A stretch of 12,540 bases of DNA from Flavobacteriales bacterium (GTDB lineage Bacteria > Bacteroidota > Bacteroidia > Flavobacteriales > UBA7430), in assembly GCA_002707145.1 (NCBI GenBank), contig PAMD01000008.1, forward strand, positions 1 through 12,540, read 5' to 3'. Below are positions 1 to 7,666 of this stretch, piece by piece. The notes under the pieces were generated by a model. It was not told where the DNA came from. It did not search any database and saw only the letters and a program-made list of their open reading frames with translations. How positions within the stretch are numbered: position 1 is the stretch's first letter; the number at the start of each line of letters is the position of its first letter. The position numbers and the translations under genes are program-made.

Positions 1-981
1 TGTATTTGCCTCAGAATTATAATTAAATGCTAATGGATTTGTACAACCTTCAACTACTACCTCACAAAAAGAATCATCGGTATTAGCTAATGGATCATAA
101 TTAAAAGCAAATTCATCAGTACAACCATATACAATAGCTGTACAAGAACCATCATCAGTATTAGTCGATGCATTGTAATTAAATGCTAATGGATTTGTAC
201 AACCCTCAACTACTGTTTCACAGATTCCCGAGGTATTTGCATTAACATCAAAGTTAAATGCTGTTACATCCATACAACCTAACAAAATAGCTGTACAAGA
301 ACCATCATCAGTATTAGCTAACGTATCGTAATTAAAGGCTATTATTGCGGTACAACCGTTCACTATAGCTTCACAAGAGCTATCATTTGTGTTGGCCTCT
401 GGGTTATAGTTAAATGCATTTATATCGGTACATCCGTTGACTACGGCCATACATGAACCGTCTTCAGTATTTGCTTCAGAATTGTAATTAAAGGCTATTA
501 TTGCAGTACATCCTTCAATTATAGCTTCACATGACCCATCATTAGTATTGGCACCAGAATTATAGTTAAACGCTAAAGGATTTGTACATCCTTCAATTAT
601 AGCTTCACAAGAACCATCATTGGTATTTACTGATGAATTATAGTTAAATGCTGAAGGATTTGTACATCCTTCAATTATAGCTTCACACGACTCATCATTT
701 GTATTAGCATTAGAATCATAGTTAAACGCTGAAGGATTTGTACATCCTTCAATTATAGCTTCACACGACTCATCATTTGTATTAGCATTAGAATCATAGT
801 TAAATGCTGAAGCATTTGTACACCCTTCAATTATAGCTTCACACGACCCATCATTGGTATTTACGGATGAATCATAGTTAAACGCACTAGGGTCATTACA
901 TCCACTCACAATTAAAATACACGATCCATTATCAACGTTTGCAGAGGAATTAAAGTTAAATGCATCTGGATTTGTGCACCC
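1..981 (-). repeat. Tandem 78-bp repeat array encoding 26-residue GCTxP...DGSC units
   Basis: Twelve complete units and one partial unit, read on the minus strand. They start at 981, 903, 825, 747, 669, 591, 513, 435, 357, 279, 204, 126 and 48. All complete units are 78 bp except the one at 279-205, which is 75 bp and carries NTSGICE instead of the usual NTxDGSCE. Each unit has two cysteines: one second in the unit, the other in the DGSC/DESC motif. The units at 825-748 and 747-670 differ at only 3 of 78 bases, and the next one is close, so the middle of the array has duplicated recently. Units nearer the left edge are more diverged (GCTAIIAFNY, GCTDINAFNY, GCMDVTAFNF, GCTDEFAFNY). Confidence 0.97.
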
Positions 982-1416
982 TTCAATATTGGGTGAACAA
1001 ATATTAAATGATGCAGATGGCAAGAAAGATTGATTATTTGTACCATAAAATAGAACAACACTTCCTGTATTTATATCATATAAATCATTGCCATTTACAA
1101 GTTGAAGTGAAAATGATTCATTTGCTAATAAACCGTCAATTTCAGTTGTAGAGGGATCATCTCCCCATGCTGGGACTGATTGGGTATTTCCATTTACTGG
1201 ATTTGATCCATAAATAACACCCGATGATGATACAATAACAACATAAGCGTCCGGATTTAATATTGGAGCTGAATTGAAAAATGTCTGAATCATTAAAACA
1301 GTCATGTTGGCTCCAGTATTACCCTCGTATTCAGTGGGTAATTCACATTGAGAAAAGGATAAGGAGTGAATTGAAAGAAACAAAAAGAGGCTAAATACGT
1401 TCCAATATTTTTTTTT
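1..1416 (-). CDS. Secreted Cys-rich repeat protein with N-terminal beta domain, cut by left edge
   Basis: Large extracellular protein, partial: the frame is open from the stop at 1417-1419 down to base 1, and the C-terminus lies outside the window. A signal peptide is readable at the start (KYWNVFSLFLFLSIHSLSFSQ, then CE). About 120 residues follow with NTGANMTVLM, DAYVVIVSSSGVIYGS and VPAWGDDPSTTEIDGLLANE, a beta-rich module I have seen at the front of secreted Bacteroidota proteins but cannot name. From 981 downward come 13 copies of a 26-residue repeat beginning GCTNPxAFNY and ending near NTNDGSCEAIIE. The likely role is a surface or adhesive protein, possibly T9SS-exported, but the sorting domain is not in view. 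The start is unresolved: no ATG precedes the signal peptide in frame, and an A11 run with an in-frame TAA sits where the start should be. Sure of the coding frame, unsure of the start and function. Confidence 0.85.
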
Positions 1417-1757
1417 TTAGGGTACAATCATAACTAGTTAATTTTTTTCTAATTTAACAAAAATTATTCAAGATTATTGACATTGGGTGTAGAACCAAAT
1501 TTGTTCTAGGAAGTACAGAGGGCACTTTTCTCTTTGCTATGATTTCCAGCTGTTTAACACCTTATATTTCCCAGTCAACACTGATTAAACACCTAGGCTG
1601 ATAGGCTATTTATTAACTATTCAAATATACGAAAAATCAACCTCATAATAAGAGCATAGGGTATTAAAATAACTTATTACTTATTTGATTTACAAGATTA
1701 AAATTTCTCAAGATTTATTATTTATAATCTAAAGATAAAGGTGATGTCTACTTTAAC
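1417..1757. other. Gene-free stretch between repeat protein and lipoprotein
   Basis: About 340 bases with no convincing coding frame, RNA gene or strong terminator. It should hold the promoter and leader of the minus-strand repeat protein and the 3' end of the lipoprotein transcript. An A11 run (minus strand, 1418-1408) lies at the downstream edge. A weak imperfect palindrome, AGAACCAAATTTGTTCT, lies at 1491-1507. I found no clean match to the Bacteroidota -7 element TAnnTTTG. Confidence 0.6.
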
Positions 1758-2165
1758 TTATTCTAAGTATCCGTTACGACCAGTTTTCCCATCCATAGAA
1801 CCAATTAAAAAAACAGCTTTGCTACTATCATTTTCAGCGTTAAAGAGAGTCATGTTAATTGAGGAGTCAGATGTCCAGTGGTACCTAGCCTTATTAAATT
1901 CACTTTTTTCGGAAAACCCACCCCAGAAACTAATTAATGAATCAGGGCCTTGAAAATAAAGTTGTACCATGTATATATTGTTACTATCATCAAATAGATT
2001 AAAGTTGTTTTTTACTATAACCTGCTTATCAAAGATGGAATCATTTTGGATTGTTGCGTAAATAGAGTCAGTTTTTATGTCAATAGTAATCTCATGTAAT
2101 TCACTAGCGGGATTGTTTTGACAAGAGTATAAAGCAAAGAGAAATAAGAATATATATCGATACAT
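1758..2165 (-). CDS. Small predicted lipoprotein of unknown function
   Basis: A 135-residue protein. I place the start at the ATG at 2165 because it gives a clean lipoprotein signal, MYRYIFLFLFALYSC, with lipobox L-Y-S-C and the lipidated cysteine at residue 15. An in-frame ATG 60 bases upstream at 2225 would put a second hydrophobic stretch in front of it and is less likely. The mature part is polar, with an alternating beta-like pattern, and includes an ITIDIKTDSIYATIQNDS segment and a YFQGPDSLISFWGGFSEKSEF segment. I do not recognise a family. It probably sits on the periplasmic side of a membrane. The gene points the same way as the barrel-like gene upstream, but the gap of about 250 bases makes a shared transcript uncertain. 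The opposite strand has an open frame here, which I regard as a shadow. Confidence 0.7.
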   Translation of the reverse strand: MYRYIFLFLFALYSCQNNPASELHEITIDIKTDSIYATIQNDSIFDKQVIVKNNFNLFDDSNNIYMVQLYFQGPDSLISFWGGFSEKSEFNKARYHWTSDSSINMTLFNAENDSSKAVFLIGSMDGKTGRNGYLE

Positions 2166-2416
2166 TGTTATAATATTTTTAGAGAGATTTATTAATAAAT
2201 AAAGATAAAAAAATAACGAAAGCACTGTTATATAAAATCTTACATCAGTAATTTAAGATTAAAATTGCTATTGATTCTGTTTTTTTAGTCTTTGCTTCTT
2301 ACTGATTTAGTAGACATAGTTATTTTTCACAATACTAATTATCTAATAATCGAGTTTTTTTGATAAATCGTTTGGTCTATCTTAATTCATTAACCATTGA
2401 AGTGATTTAAAACCAG

Positions 2417-2902
2417 TTAAAATGAGAAGCCCATTCCAAATCCAAGACCAAGAATTCCAATCTTTCCTTTTAAAATTATTCCACCATTTAGTTTTTGGTA
2501 TCGATAACCAAGGTCTAATAAAGGTAAAATTGATTCATCTCTGTAAAACAACCCAGTACTGGAGTCAAAATGATGATTACCCCGACCTGTAATCATAGTA
2601 ATTGAAGCACCGATGGTTTGAGTGTTTTTAAAGAAAGATCCACCACCAGACCCACTACCTAAGAATCTAACATCTCCATATGAACCTCTGAAGAAAAGAT
2701 GAATTTTCTCGGACTTTGAACTTGATAAGTATTTTTCAATATTAAAAAAAGTTGAGTATCCAATTCCAAAAGTACCCCCATCGATATACAAACCTATATT
2801 ACTGAAGTTTTTATCTTTCGATTTATTTAATGGATTAATCAAATTCCGACCAAACAATGAAATATGAAAGACAAAAAATACTAAAAGGATAATATTTTTC
2901 AT
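2417..2902 (-). CDS. Small outer-membrane beta-barrel-like protein
   Basis: A 161-residue protein with a signal peptide (MKNIILLVFFVFHISLFG). The second half carries TGRGNHHFDSSTGLFY, LDLGYRYQKLNGGIILKGKI and a final LGLGFGMGFSF. This pattern (a GxGNHHxE/D motif, then GYRYQ..GG and a terminal F after alternating residues) is common in small Bacteroidota outer-membrane barrel proteins of unknown function. The C-terminal phenylalanine fits recognition by the outer-membrane assembly machinery. At about 140 mature residues it is short for such barrels, so it may form a small barrel or be a shortened family member. No substrate or partner is apparent. The start is fixed by the signal peptide. Confidence 0.75.
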   Translation of the reverse strand: MKNIILLVFFVFHISLFGRNLINPLNKSKDKNFSNIGLYIDGGTFGIGYSTFFNIEKYLSSSKSEKIHLFFRGSYGDVRFLGSGSGGGSFFKNTQTIGASITMITGRGNHHFDSSTGLFYRDESILPLLDLGYRYQKLNGGIILKGKIGILGLGFGMGFSF

Positions 2903-3028
2903 AAAGAGTCTTAAGTGTTTTATTTAATTAATTATACAAAAAAAAATAAGCTAATTAAAAAGATAATTAGTTGACAACTGAAATCAGTCTTATGCTTATA
3001 TTCATTTTCACACTGAATATTCGGCCAC

Positions 3029-3061
3029 AAAAAAACCTCACACCGATATACGATGTGAGGT
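3029..3061 (-). terminator. Intrinsic terminator on the minus strand without a visible gene
   Basis: Read on the minus strand, an 8-bp stem ACCTCACA / TGTGAGGT, extended past one mismatch by two more C-G pairs around a short AT loop, is followed directly by seven T. The plus strand shows no T-tract after the hairpin, so it works one way. No minus-strand gene lies between it and the plus-strand operon starting at 3299, so it may end a small RNA or antisense transcription. Confidence 0.75.
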
Positions 3062-3069
3062 AAAATGTA

Positions 3070-3085
3070 ATTAGACGTCTCTAAT
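3070..3085. other. Short hairpin next to the minus-strand terminator
   Basis: ATTAGA, loop CGTC, TCTAAT: a perfect 6-bp stem with a 4-base loop, 9 bases from the terminator stem. On the minus strand the order is this hairpin, the terminator hairpin, then the T7 tract. That layout would suit the 3' end of a small structured RNA. It may also be chance in AT-rich DNA. Confidence 0.35.
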
Positions 3086-3197
3086 CACAAATTCTATTAT
3101 AAAATTATTTATCACACAAAGATTATTATTTTATTGATAAATTGAAAATTTATTCTTGTGAAGTTTCATTTTTACTTATAGATTAGCAAACATTTTT

Positions 3198-3217
3198 AAA
3201 CGGTTGATCCGTTTTTT
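3198..3217 (+). terminator. Terminator-like hairpin in the leader of the gld operon
   Basis: AAACGG, loop TTGAT, CCGTTT, with the T-run continuing to six T. The stem is only 6 bp, so it is a weak intrinsic terminator at best. It lies about 80 bases before the ATG of the ABC ATPase gene and could attenuate transcription into that operon or end a short upstream transcript. Confidence 0.4.
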
Positions 3218-3298
3218 CCATAAATTTTTGGTGTTAAATAATGTTAATTTTTTTATTATCTCTAAATCATTAAATATTTTCGATAAAATTTTCAAATA

Positions 3299-4228
3299 AT
3301 GGATATTCAAATTTCAAATCTTACTAAAACTTTCGATACACAGAAAGCAGTAAATGATATTAGTTTTTCAGTTAAACAAGGAGAAATTGTTGGTTTCTTA
3401 GGTCCAAATGGTGCTGGTAAATCAACGACCATGAAATTAATTACAGGTTTTCTTAAACTTGAGTCGGGAGATATTTCTATTGATGGAGGAAGTATTAAAA
3501 AAACATCTGATGTAATTAAAAAAAATATTGGCTATTTACCAGAGCATAACCCACTCTATCTTGATATGACAGTTCTTGATTATCTAAACTATTGTGGATC
3601 ACTGCAGAAGATGAGCCCCCTGAAGATAAAAAGCCGAACAATAGAAATGATAAAAGTTTGTGGCTTAAACAAGGAAAAACACAAATTTATAAGTGAGTTG
3701 TCAAAAGGTTATCGGCAAAGAGTCGGAATTGCACAAGCTATGATTCATGACCCTGAAATACTCATTTTAGATGAGCCAACGACTGGTTTAGACCCCAATC
3801 AAATTATTGAAATCAGAAAATTAATTAAAAGTTTAGGTAAAGAAAAAACAGTCATCTTAAGCACTCATATTTTACCTGAAGTAGAAGCTACTTGTGATAG
3901 AATATTAATTATTAATAATGGACAAATTGTAGCAGATGGAACTGCTGAGGATTTGAAGTCTGGATCAACAGGGCAAGACACTATTAAACTAAGAATAGAT
4001 TCGAAAAATATTGATGATGTTAAGGAGCAGATAACCACAATTCCAACCGTAGTATCAGTAGATATTACAAATAAAGAAACTGGAATTATCATGGTAAAGT
4101 CTACCTCTAACCCCAATATCACAAAATTAATTTTTGAATTGTGTGTAAAAAATAAATGGATTTTACACGAAATGACTCCAGATCAAACGAAACTTGAAGA
4201 TATATTTAGAAATTTAACCTTAAACTAA
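3299..4228 (+). CDS. gldA: ABC transporter ATP-binding protein, GldA type
   Basis: A cytoplasmic ATPase of 309 residues that should power the membrane partner encoded directly downstream. All ABC motifs are present: Walker A GPNGAGKST at residues 35-43 with K41, a Q-loop region reading GYLPEHNPLY (Glu82 where many ABC proteins have Gln, as is usual in this subgroup), signature LSKGYRQR at 134-141, Walker B ILILDEP with D158 and E159, D-loop GLDP, and H-loop H190. A C-terminal region of about 90 residues follows the ATPase fold, as in GldA/NatA-type proteins, and the length fits GldA. The TAA stop is one base before the next ATG, so the genes are almost certainly co-translated. In Flavobacterium johnsoniae GldA is required for gliding, but the same architecture also occurs in non-gliders. 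The gene name rests on the gldF-gldG context. Confidence 0.9.
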   Translation: MDIQISNLTKTFDTQKAVNDISFSVKQGEIVGFLGPNGAGKSTTMKLITGFLKLESGDISIDGGSIKKTSDVIKKNIGYLPEHNPLYLDMTVLDYLNYCGSLQKMSPLKIKSRTIEMIKVCGLNKEKHKFISELSKGYRQRVGIAQAMIHDPEILILDEPTTGLDPNQIIEIRKLIKSLGKEKTVILSTHILPEVEATCDRILIINNGQIVADGTAEDLKSGSTGQDTIKLRIDSKNIDDVKEQITTIPTVVSVDITNKETGIIMVKSTSNPNITKLIFELCVKNKWILHEMTPDQTKLEDIFRNLTLN

Positions 4229-4229
4229 A

Positions 4230-4949
4230 ATGAATTTAATTTTAACAGTCGCAAAACGAGAATTAAAGGTGTTTTTTGACTCCTTAATTGCCTATGTAAT
4301 GCTTTTAGTGTTCTTAGGTTTTAGTGGGTTTTTCACATGGTTATATGGAAATGATATTTTTTTAGTCGGACAAGCAAATCTCAAAACATTTTTTGCTGTT
4401 GCTTCTTGGACATTATTTTTCTTCATACCGGCAATTACAATGAAAATGATTGCAGAGGAAAAAAAGTCTGGTACCCTAGAGTTAATTTTAACAAAGTCCA
4501 TTTCTGATAGACAATTTATACTGGGCAAATTTTTTGGCGCTGTTGGGCTTGTTCTAGTTGCATTAATTGCAACATTTCCCTATGTAATAACACTTTCCTA
4601 TATAGGAGATTTAGATAATGGAGGAACTATATGTGGTTATTTCGGACTTTTTTTAATGACAATTGCTTATACAGCAATCGGTATTTTTTCTAGTAGTTTG
4701 ACAAACAATCAGATAGTAGCTTTTATGCTTTCCCTAGTGATATGCTTGTTTTTTCACATCATTTTTGATGTTCTATCTGCTAATTCTTCTGGATTTTTAA
4801 GTCAGTTATTCGAAACTTTAAGTCTGCAGACTCATTTTGATTCTATTTCAAGAGGTGTCATAGATTCTAAAGATCTAGTATATTTCTTATCCCTTACTGT
4901 TCTGGGTTTATTTTTAGCTGAACTCTCATTAACAAAAAGTCATTCTTAA
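4230..4949 (+). CDS. gldF: ABC-2 type permease, GldF type
   Basis: Integral inner-membrane protein of 239 residues with about six predicted membrane segments, near residues 17-40, 54-76, 104-125, 133-155, 158-180 and 213-230. The loop after segment two has EEKKSGTLELILTKSISDRQ followed by FILGKFFG, the conserved EExxxGTLExLLTxP...GK motif of ABC-2 permeases. Length and motif match GldF, the membrane partner of GldA and GldG in gliding Flavobacteria. The gene begins one base after the ATPase stop and is followed 10 bases later by gldG. Its substrate is unknown, as for the whole family. Confidence 0.9.
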   Translation: MNLILTVAKRELKVFFDSLIAYVMLLVFLGFSGFFTWLYGNDIFLVGQANLKTFFAVASWTLFFFIPAITMKMIAEEKKSGTLELILTKSISDRQFILGKFFGAVGLVLVALIATFPYVITLSYIGDLDNGGTICGYFGLFLMTIAYTAIGIFSSSLTNNQIVAFMLSLVICLFFHIIFDVLSANSSGFLSQLFETLSLQTHFDSISRGVIDSKDLVYFLSLTVLGLFLAELSLTKSHS

Positions 4950-4959
4950 TAAATTTGAT

Positions 4960-6468
4960 ATGCGTAAAATAAGTTTTTCAACAATTCTTGTTATAGCCAT
5001 ACTTTTAATGGTAAATCTTTTAGGTGATCAGTTCTTTTTTAGACTTGACCTAACAGAAGACAAACAATATACTTTGAGTAAAGCCACAAAAGATATTCTC
5101 AAAAATTTAGAGGATCCTGTCACAGTCAAGGCTTATTTTTCAGAAAATCTTCCCTCAAATGTTTCCCAAGCAAAAAATGACGTTTTGGACTATTTAACGG
5201 AGTATTCAAGAATCTCAAACCATAACCTTGTTTACAAATTTATCGATCCGAGTTCAGATGATAAACTTGAGGCTGAGGCCATGCAAAATGGAATACGTCC
5301 TGTCATGATTAACGTTCGGGAGAAAGATCAAGTAAAACAGCAAAAAGCGTACCTTGGTCTTGTAATTGAAATGCAAGATCAAAAGGAAATTATACCTTTT
5401 GTTCAGCCTGGAGCTGCACTGGAGTATGCTCTTTCATCTTCAATAAAAAAAGTTAGTTTACAAGACAAACCTCTTATAGGTATCGTTCAATCAAATGGAG
5501 AAGCTGAAATTGAAGAAATTCAACAGGTTGATGCAGGGCTTAGTGTTTTGTATGATGTTCAGAGTATAGATTTATTGAATGATATAAATAATCAGTCTTA
5601 CTCCACAGTTGCATTAATAAACACAAAAGATTCACTTAATTCAGATGATTTAAAAACACTTGATAATTATCTTGAAACAGGTGGAAATATTCTAATTGCA
5701 ATGAATTCTGTTGTAGGTGATTTTACCAATGCCACTGGATCTGTTAATAATATTGGATTATTTGAATGGCTAAAGTCTAAGGGTATCACTGTGGGGGAGA
5801 ATTTTGTAATTGACTCGAATTGTAGCAAGATATCAGTTCAACAACAGCAAGGTTTTTTCCGCTATCAGTCTAGTGTGTCATTTCCTTATTTGCCTATAAT
5901 TAGCAATTTTGCCGATCATCCTATCACCAAAGGTATAGAGGCTGTTGTTATGGAGTTTGCAAGTTCCATAGAATATAATCAAATAGATACTTCAAGTACA
6001 TTTACTCCTATAGCATTCACCTCAAAAAAATCCGACAAATATGATGCGCCTCTAAGCTTCGAAATTCAAAAACAATGGAAAACATCGGATTTTACAGAGG
6101 AAAGTATCGTGGTTGGTGGTGTCTTAGAAAATAAAAATGAAAACGGAACAACCTCAAGAATATGTTTATTCACAGATGGTGATTTTTCTGTAGGTGGAAA
6201 AGGACAAGATCAAAAAAGAGTACCAGAGGATAATGTTAATTTATTGATTAATTCAATTGATTGGATGACAGATGATACTGGACTTATTGATTTAAGAACA
6301 AAGGGAATAAAATACAGACCAATTGATGAGCTAGAAGATTCTAAAAAGACATTTTTAAAGTATTTAAATTTTTTATTACCCATCATTCTAGTACTATTAT
6401 ACGGTCTTCTTAGACTTCAAGCAAATAAATTGAAAAGAGTAAATATAATGACAGAAAATTATGAATAA
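4960..6468 (+). CDS. gldG: GldG family ABC transporter auxiliary protein
   Basis: A 502-residue protein anchored at both ends: an N-terminal membrane segment near residues 5-24 (STILVIAILLMVNLLGDQFF) and a C-terminal one near 467-485 (LLPIILVLLYGLLRL), with a large periplasmic region between. The N-terminus has the family hallmark RLDLTEDKQYTLSKATKDIL, followed by DPVTVKAYFSENLP. Later regions include YSTVALINTKDSL, LDNYLETGGNILIAMN and LFTDGDFSVGG, typical of the GldG/ABC auxiliary domain. It is somewhat shorter than the F. johnsoniae protein as I recall it. It should work with GldA and GldF; its biochemical role is not known. The last codons overlap the next gene by 8 bases (ATGAATAA), so translation is coupled. 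Confidence 0.9.
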   Translation: MRKISFSTILVIAILLMVNLLGDQFFFRLDLTEDKQYTLSKATKDILKNLEDPVTVKAYFSENLPSNVSQAKNDVLDYLTEYSRISNHNLVYKFIDPSSDDKLEAEAMQNGIRPVMINVREKDQVKQQKAYLGLVIEMQDQKEIIPFVQPGAALEYALSSSIKKVSLQDKPLIGIVQSNGEAEIEEIQQVDAGLSVLYDVQSIDLLNDINNQSYSTVALINTKDSLNSDDLKTLDNYLETGGNILIAMNSVVGDFTNATGSVNNIGLFEWLKSKGITVGENFVIDSNCSKISVQQQQGFFRYQSSVSFPYLPIISNFADHPITKGIEAVVMEFASSIEYNQIDTSSTFTPIAFTSKKSDKYDAPLSFEIQKQWKTSDFTEESIVVGGVLENKNENGTTSRICLFTDGDFSVGGKGQDQKRVPEDNVNLLINSIDWMTDDTGLIDLRTKGIKYRPIDELEDSKKTFLKYLNFLLPIILVLLYGLLRLQANKLKRVNIMTENYE

Positions 6469-7396
6469 GAATAATAAAATATTGGCGCTACTTTTAGTTG
6501 CCTTGGTTACTGTATATTTTGCGAATAACTATTTTGAAAAATATAATTCAAAGTCAATTCTTAAATCCAAAGTGTTGGATGTTGAAACTGATAATCTTTT
6601 TAAGATTTTGGTCAATTCCAAAAATCAAGTTGACACATTGATTAAAGAGAACAATGATTGGTTCATTTTTAAAGATGGCAAAAATATCAGTGCAAGAACG
6701 TCAGATTTAAATACAATTATTGATCAATTATCAAACTTGAAAATTGACCGCCTAGTTAGTAATTCAAACGAAAATTGGGAAAAATATGAACTCACTGATT
6801 CATTAACTACCCTAGTTGAAATGTTTGAATCAAATAATTCTTCCACAAAAATTTATTTTGGTAAAACTGATCTCGATAATGTAAATAATTCACAAAATTA
6901 TAATCCCGGAGCTCAAAATCAGCTTCCGAAATCATTTATTAGAATGAATCAAGACAATCGTATTTATCAAATTACGGGGTATTATGGATTGATGTTTTCC
7001 ATGGGTGTAAATTCATTTAGGGAAAATCAACTAATTGACATGGATTCTTTAGCAAGCATTGAGATAAATCAAAATGACTCGGTTGGTAAATCCTTTACTT
7101 TTAATGATTCTGTATGGGTTTCTAGCACTAATGAACCCCTAGATTCATTAAAGTTTGATACTTATCTTAATTACATATCTAAATTGAGTCTTTCAAATTT
7201 TTATGATGACTCAAATTTGAACAAGGAATATTCTTCAAAACTCAAAATAGTTAGTAAGCAAAATAAGGAAGTTTCACTTTATGCATATCAAGACAGTGTC
7301 TCTTTAGATTTCGTGGTTACTTCAAGTGAAAACCTCAACAACTATTTTAGGTTAAATGACAATCAAGAATACTCAAAGATTTTCTTTGAAAACTAA
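6461..7396 (+). CDS. DUF4340 domain membrane-anchored protein
   Basis: A 311-residue protein with a single N-terminal membrane segment (residues 7-23, ILALLLVALVTVYFANN) and a periplasmic remainder rich in Asn, Ser and Asp. The stretch WFIFKDGKNISARTSDLNTI, then IDQLSNLKIDRLVSNSNENW and KYELTD, is the usual DUF4340 signature: a beta strand, a 'set DGK and count steps' helix, then 'W.KYELTD'. DUF4340 genes regularly follow ABC ATPase, permease and GldG genes in many bacteria, and here the start overlaps gldG by 8 bases. It is therefore probably a fourth part of the same transporter complex. The function of the domain is unknown to me. Confidence 0.85.
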   Translation: MNKNNKILALLLVALVTVYFANNYFEKYNSKSILKSKVLDVETDNLFKILVNSKNQVDTLIKENNDWFIFKDGKNISARTSDLNTIIDQLSNLKIDRLVSNSNENWEKYELTDSLTTLVEMFESNNSSTKIYFGKTDLDNVNNSQNYNPGAQNQLPKSFIRMNQDNRIYQITGYYGLMFSMGVNSFRENQLIDMDSLASIEINQNDSVGKSFTFNDSVWVSSTNEPLDSLKFDTYLNYISKLSLSNFYDDSNLNKEYSSKLKIVSKQNKEVSLYAYQDSVSLDFVVTSSENLNNYFRLNDNQEYSKIFFEN

Positions 7397-7502
7397 ATCT
7401 TATACCTTCAAATTTTGAAATAGGAACTAACATCCATCTAACTTATTCGAGTCTTTCCTAGAGCGATTGATTCGAACAAGAACCTCATAAAGGGAAACAT
7501 AC

Positions 7503-7543
7503 AGGTCAGGTTATTTTTAAATAACTTGACCTTTTTTATTTTG
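7503..7543 (+). terminator. Strong intrinsic terminator of the gld operon
   Basis: AGGTCAGGTTATTT pairs with AAATAACTTGACCT through about 14 bp including one G-U pair, with only a tiny T loop. It is followed by TTTTTT, A and TTTT. It points with the gld operon and lies about 105 bases after the DUF4340 stop. The reverse strand lacks a T-tract after the stem. Confidence 0.9.
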
Positions 7544-7633
7544 TACTCTTGGAAGTATAAGACAAGCTCATTATGTGATCCATAACATCTCTGTGCTAAT
7601 TTCGAACTTTTTAGAAAGTTGTGAAGCCGTTTA

Positions 7634-7666
7634 GTTTCTACTTATATTTAAGATATAAATAGAAAC
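7634..7666. repeat. 33-base imperfect palindrome downstream of the S9 peptidase gene
   Basis: GTTTCTA at the left end pairs with TAGAAAC at the right. After one C-A mismatch the pairing continues through TTATAT/ATATAA towards a central A. It lies about 40 bases past the peptidase stop (minus strand). It may protect or end that transcript, but no T-tract follows it on the minus strand, so it is not a classical terminator. Confidence 0.6.

Larger units (their letters stand above)
2903..3298. other. Gene-free stretch upstream of the gld operon
   Basis: About 395 bases without a credible gene; only 12-codon frames are seen. It must contain the promoters of the minus-strand barrel gene and the plus-strand gld operon, but no clean TAnnTTTG element was found. 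It holds a small perfect palindrome AGTTGACAACT at 2969-2979 next to ACTGAAATCAGT at 2978-2989 (possible operator). It also holds a terminator-type hairpin on the minus strand at 3029-3061, a small hairpin at 3070-3085, and a plus-strand terminator-like hairpin at 3198-3217. Confidence 0.6.

Noticed and set aside
1..981. Repeat array considered as a CRISPR
   Set aside because: The 78-bp units are contiguous and translate in one frame into a conserved Cys-rich repeat; there are no spacers.
1741..1953. Plus-strand 70-residue open frame overlapping the lipoprotein gene
   Set aside because: It begins at a GTG, has no signal or motif, and lies opposite a frame with a clear lipoprotein signal. Treated as a shadow.
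3865..4122. Minus-strand 85-residue open frame inside the ABC ATPase gene
   Set aside because: Lies wholly within a gene with all ABC motifs, with no motif of its own.
4292..4528. Minus-strand 78-residue open frame inside gldF
   Set aside because: Shadow of the permease gene; no recognisable feature.
7464..7482. GATTCGAAC-like sequence resembling a tRNA T-loop
   Set aside because: The flanks do not form a T-stem, and no acceptor, D or anticodon arm could be found around it.
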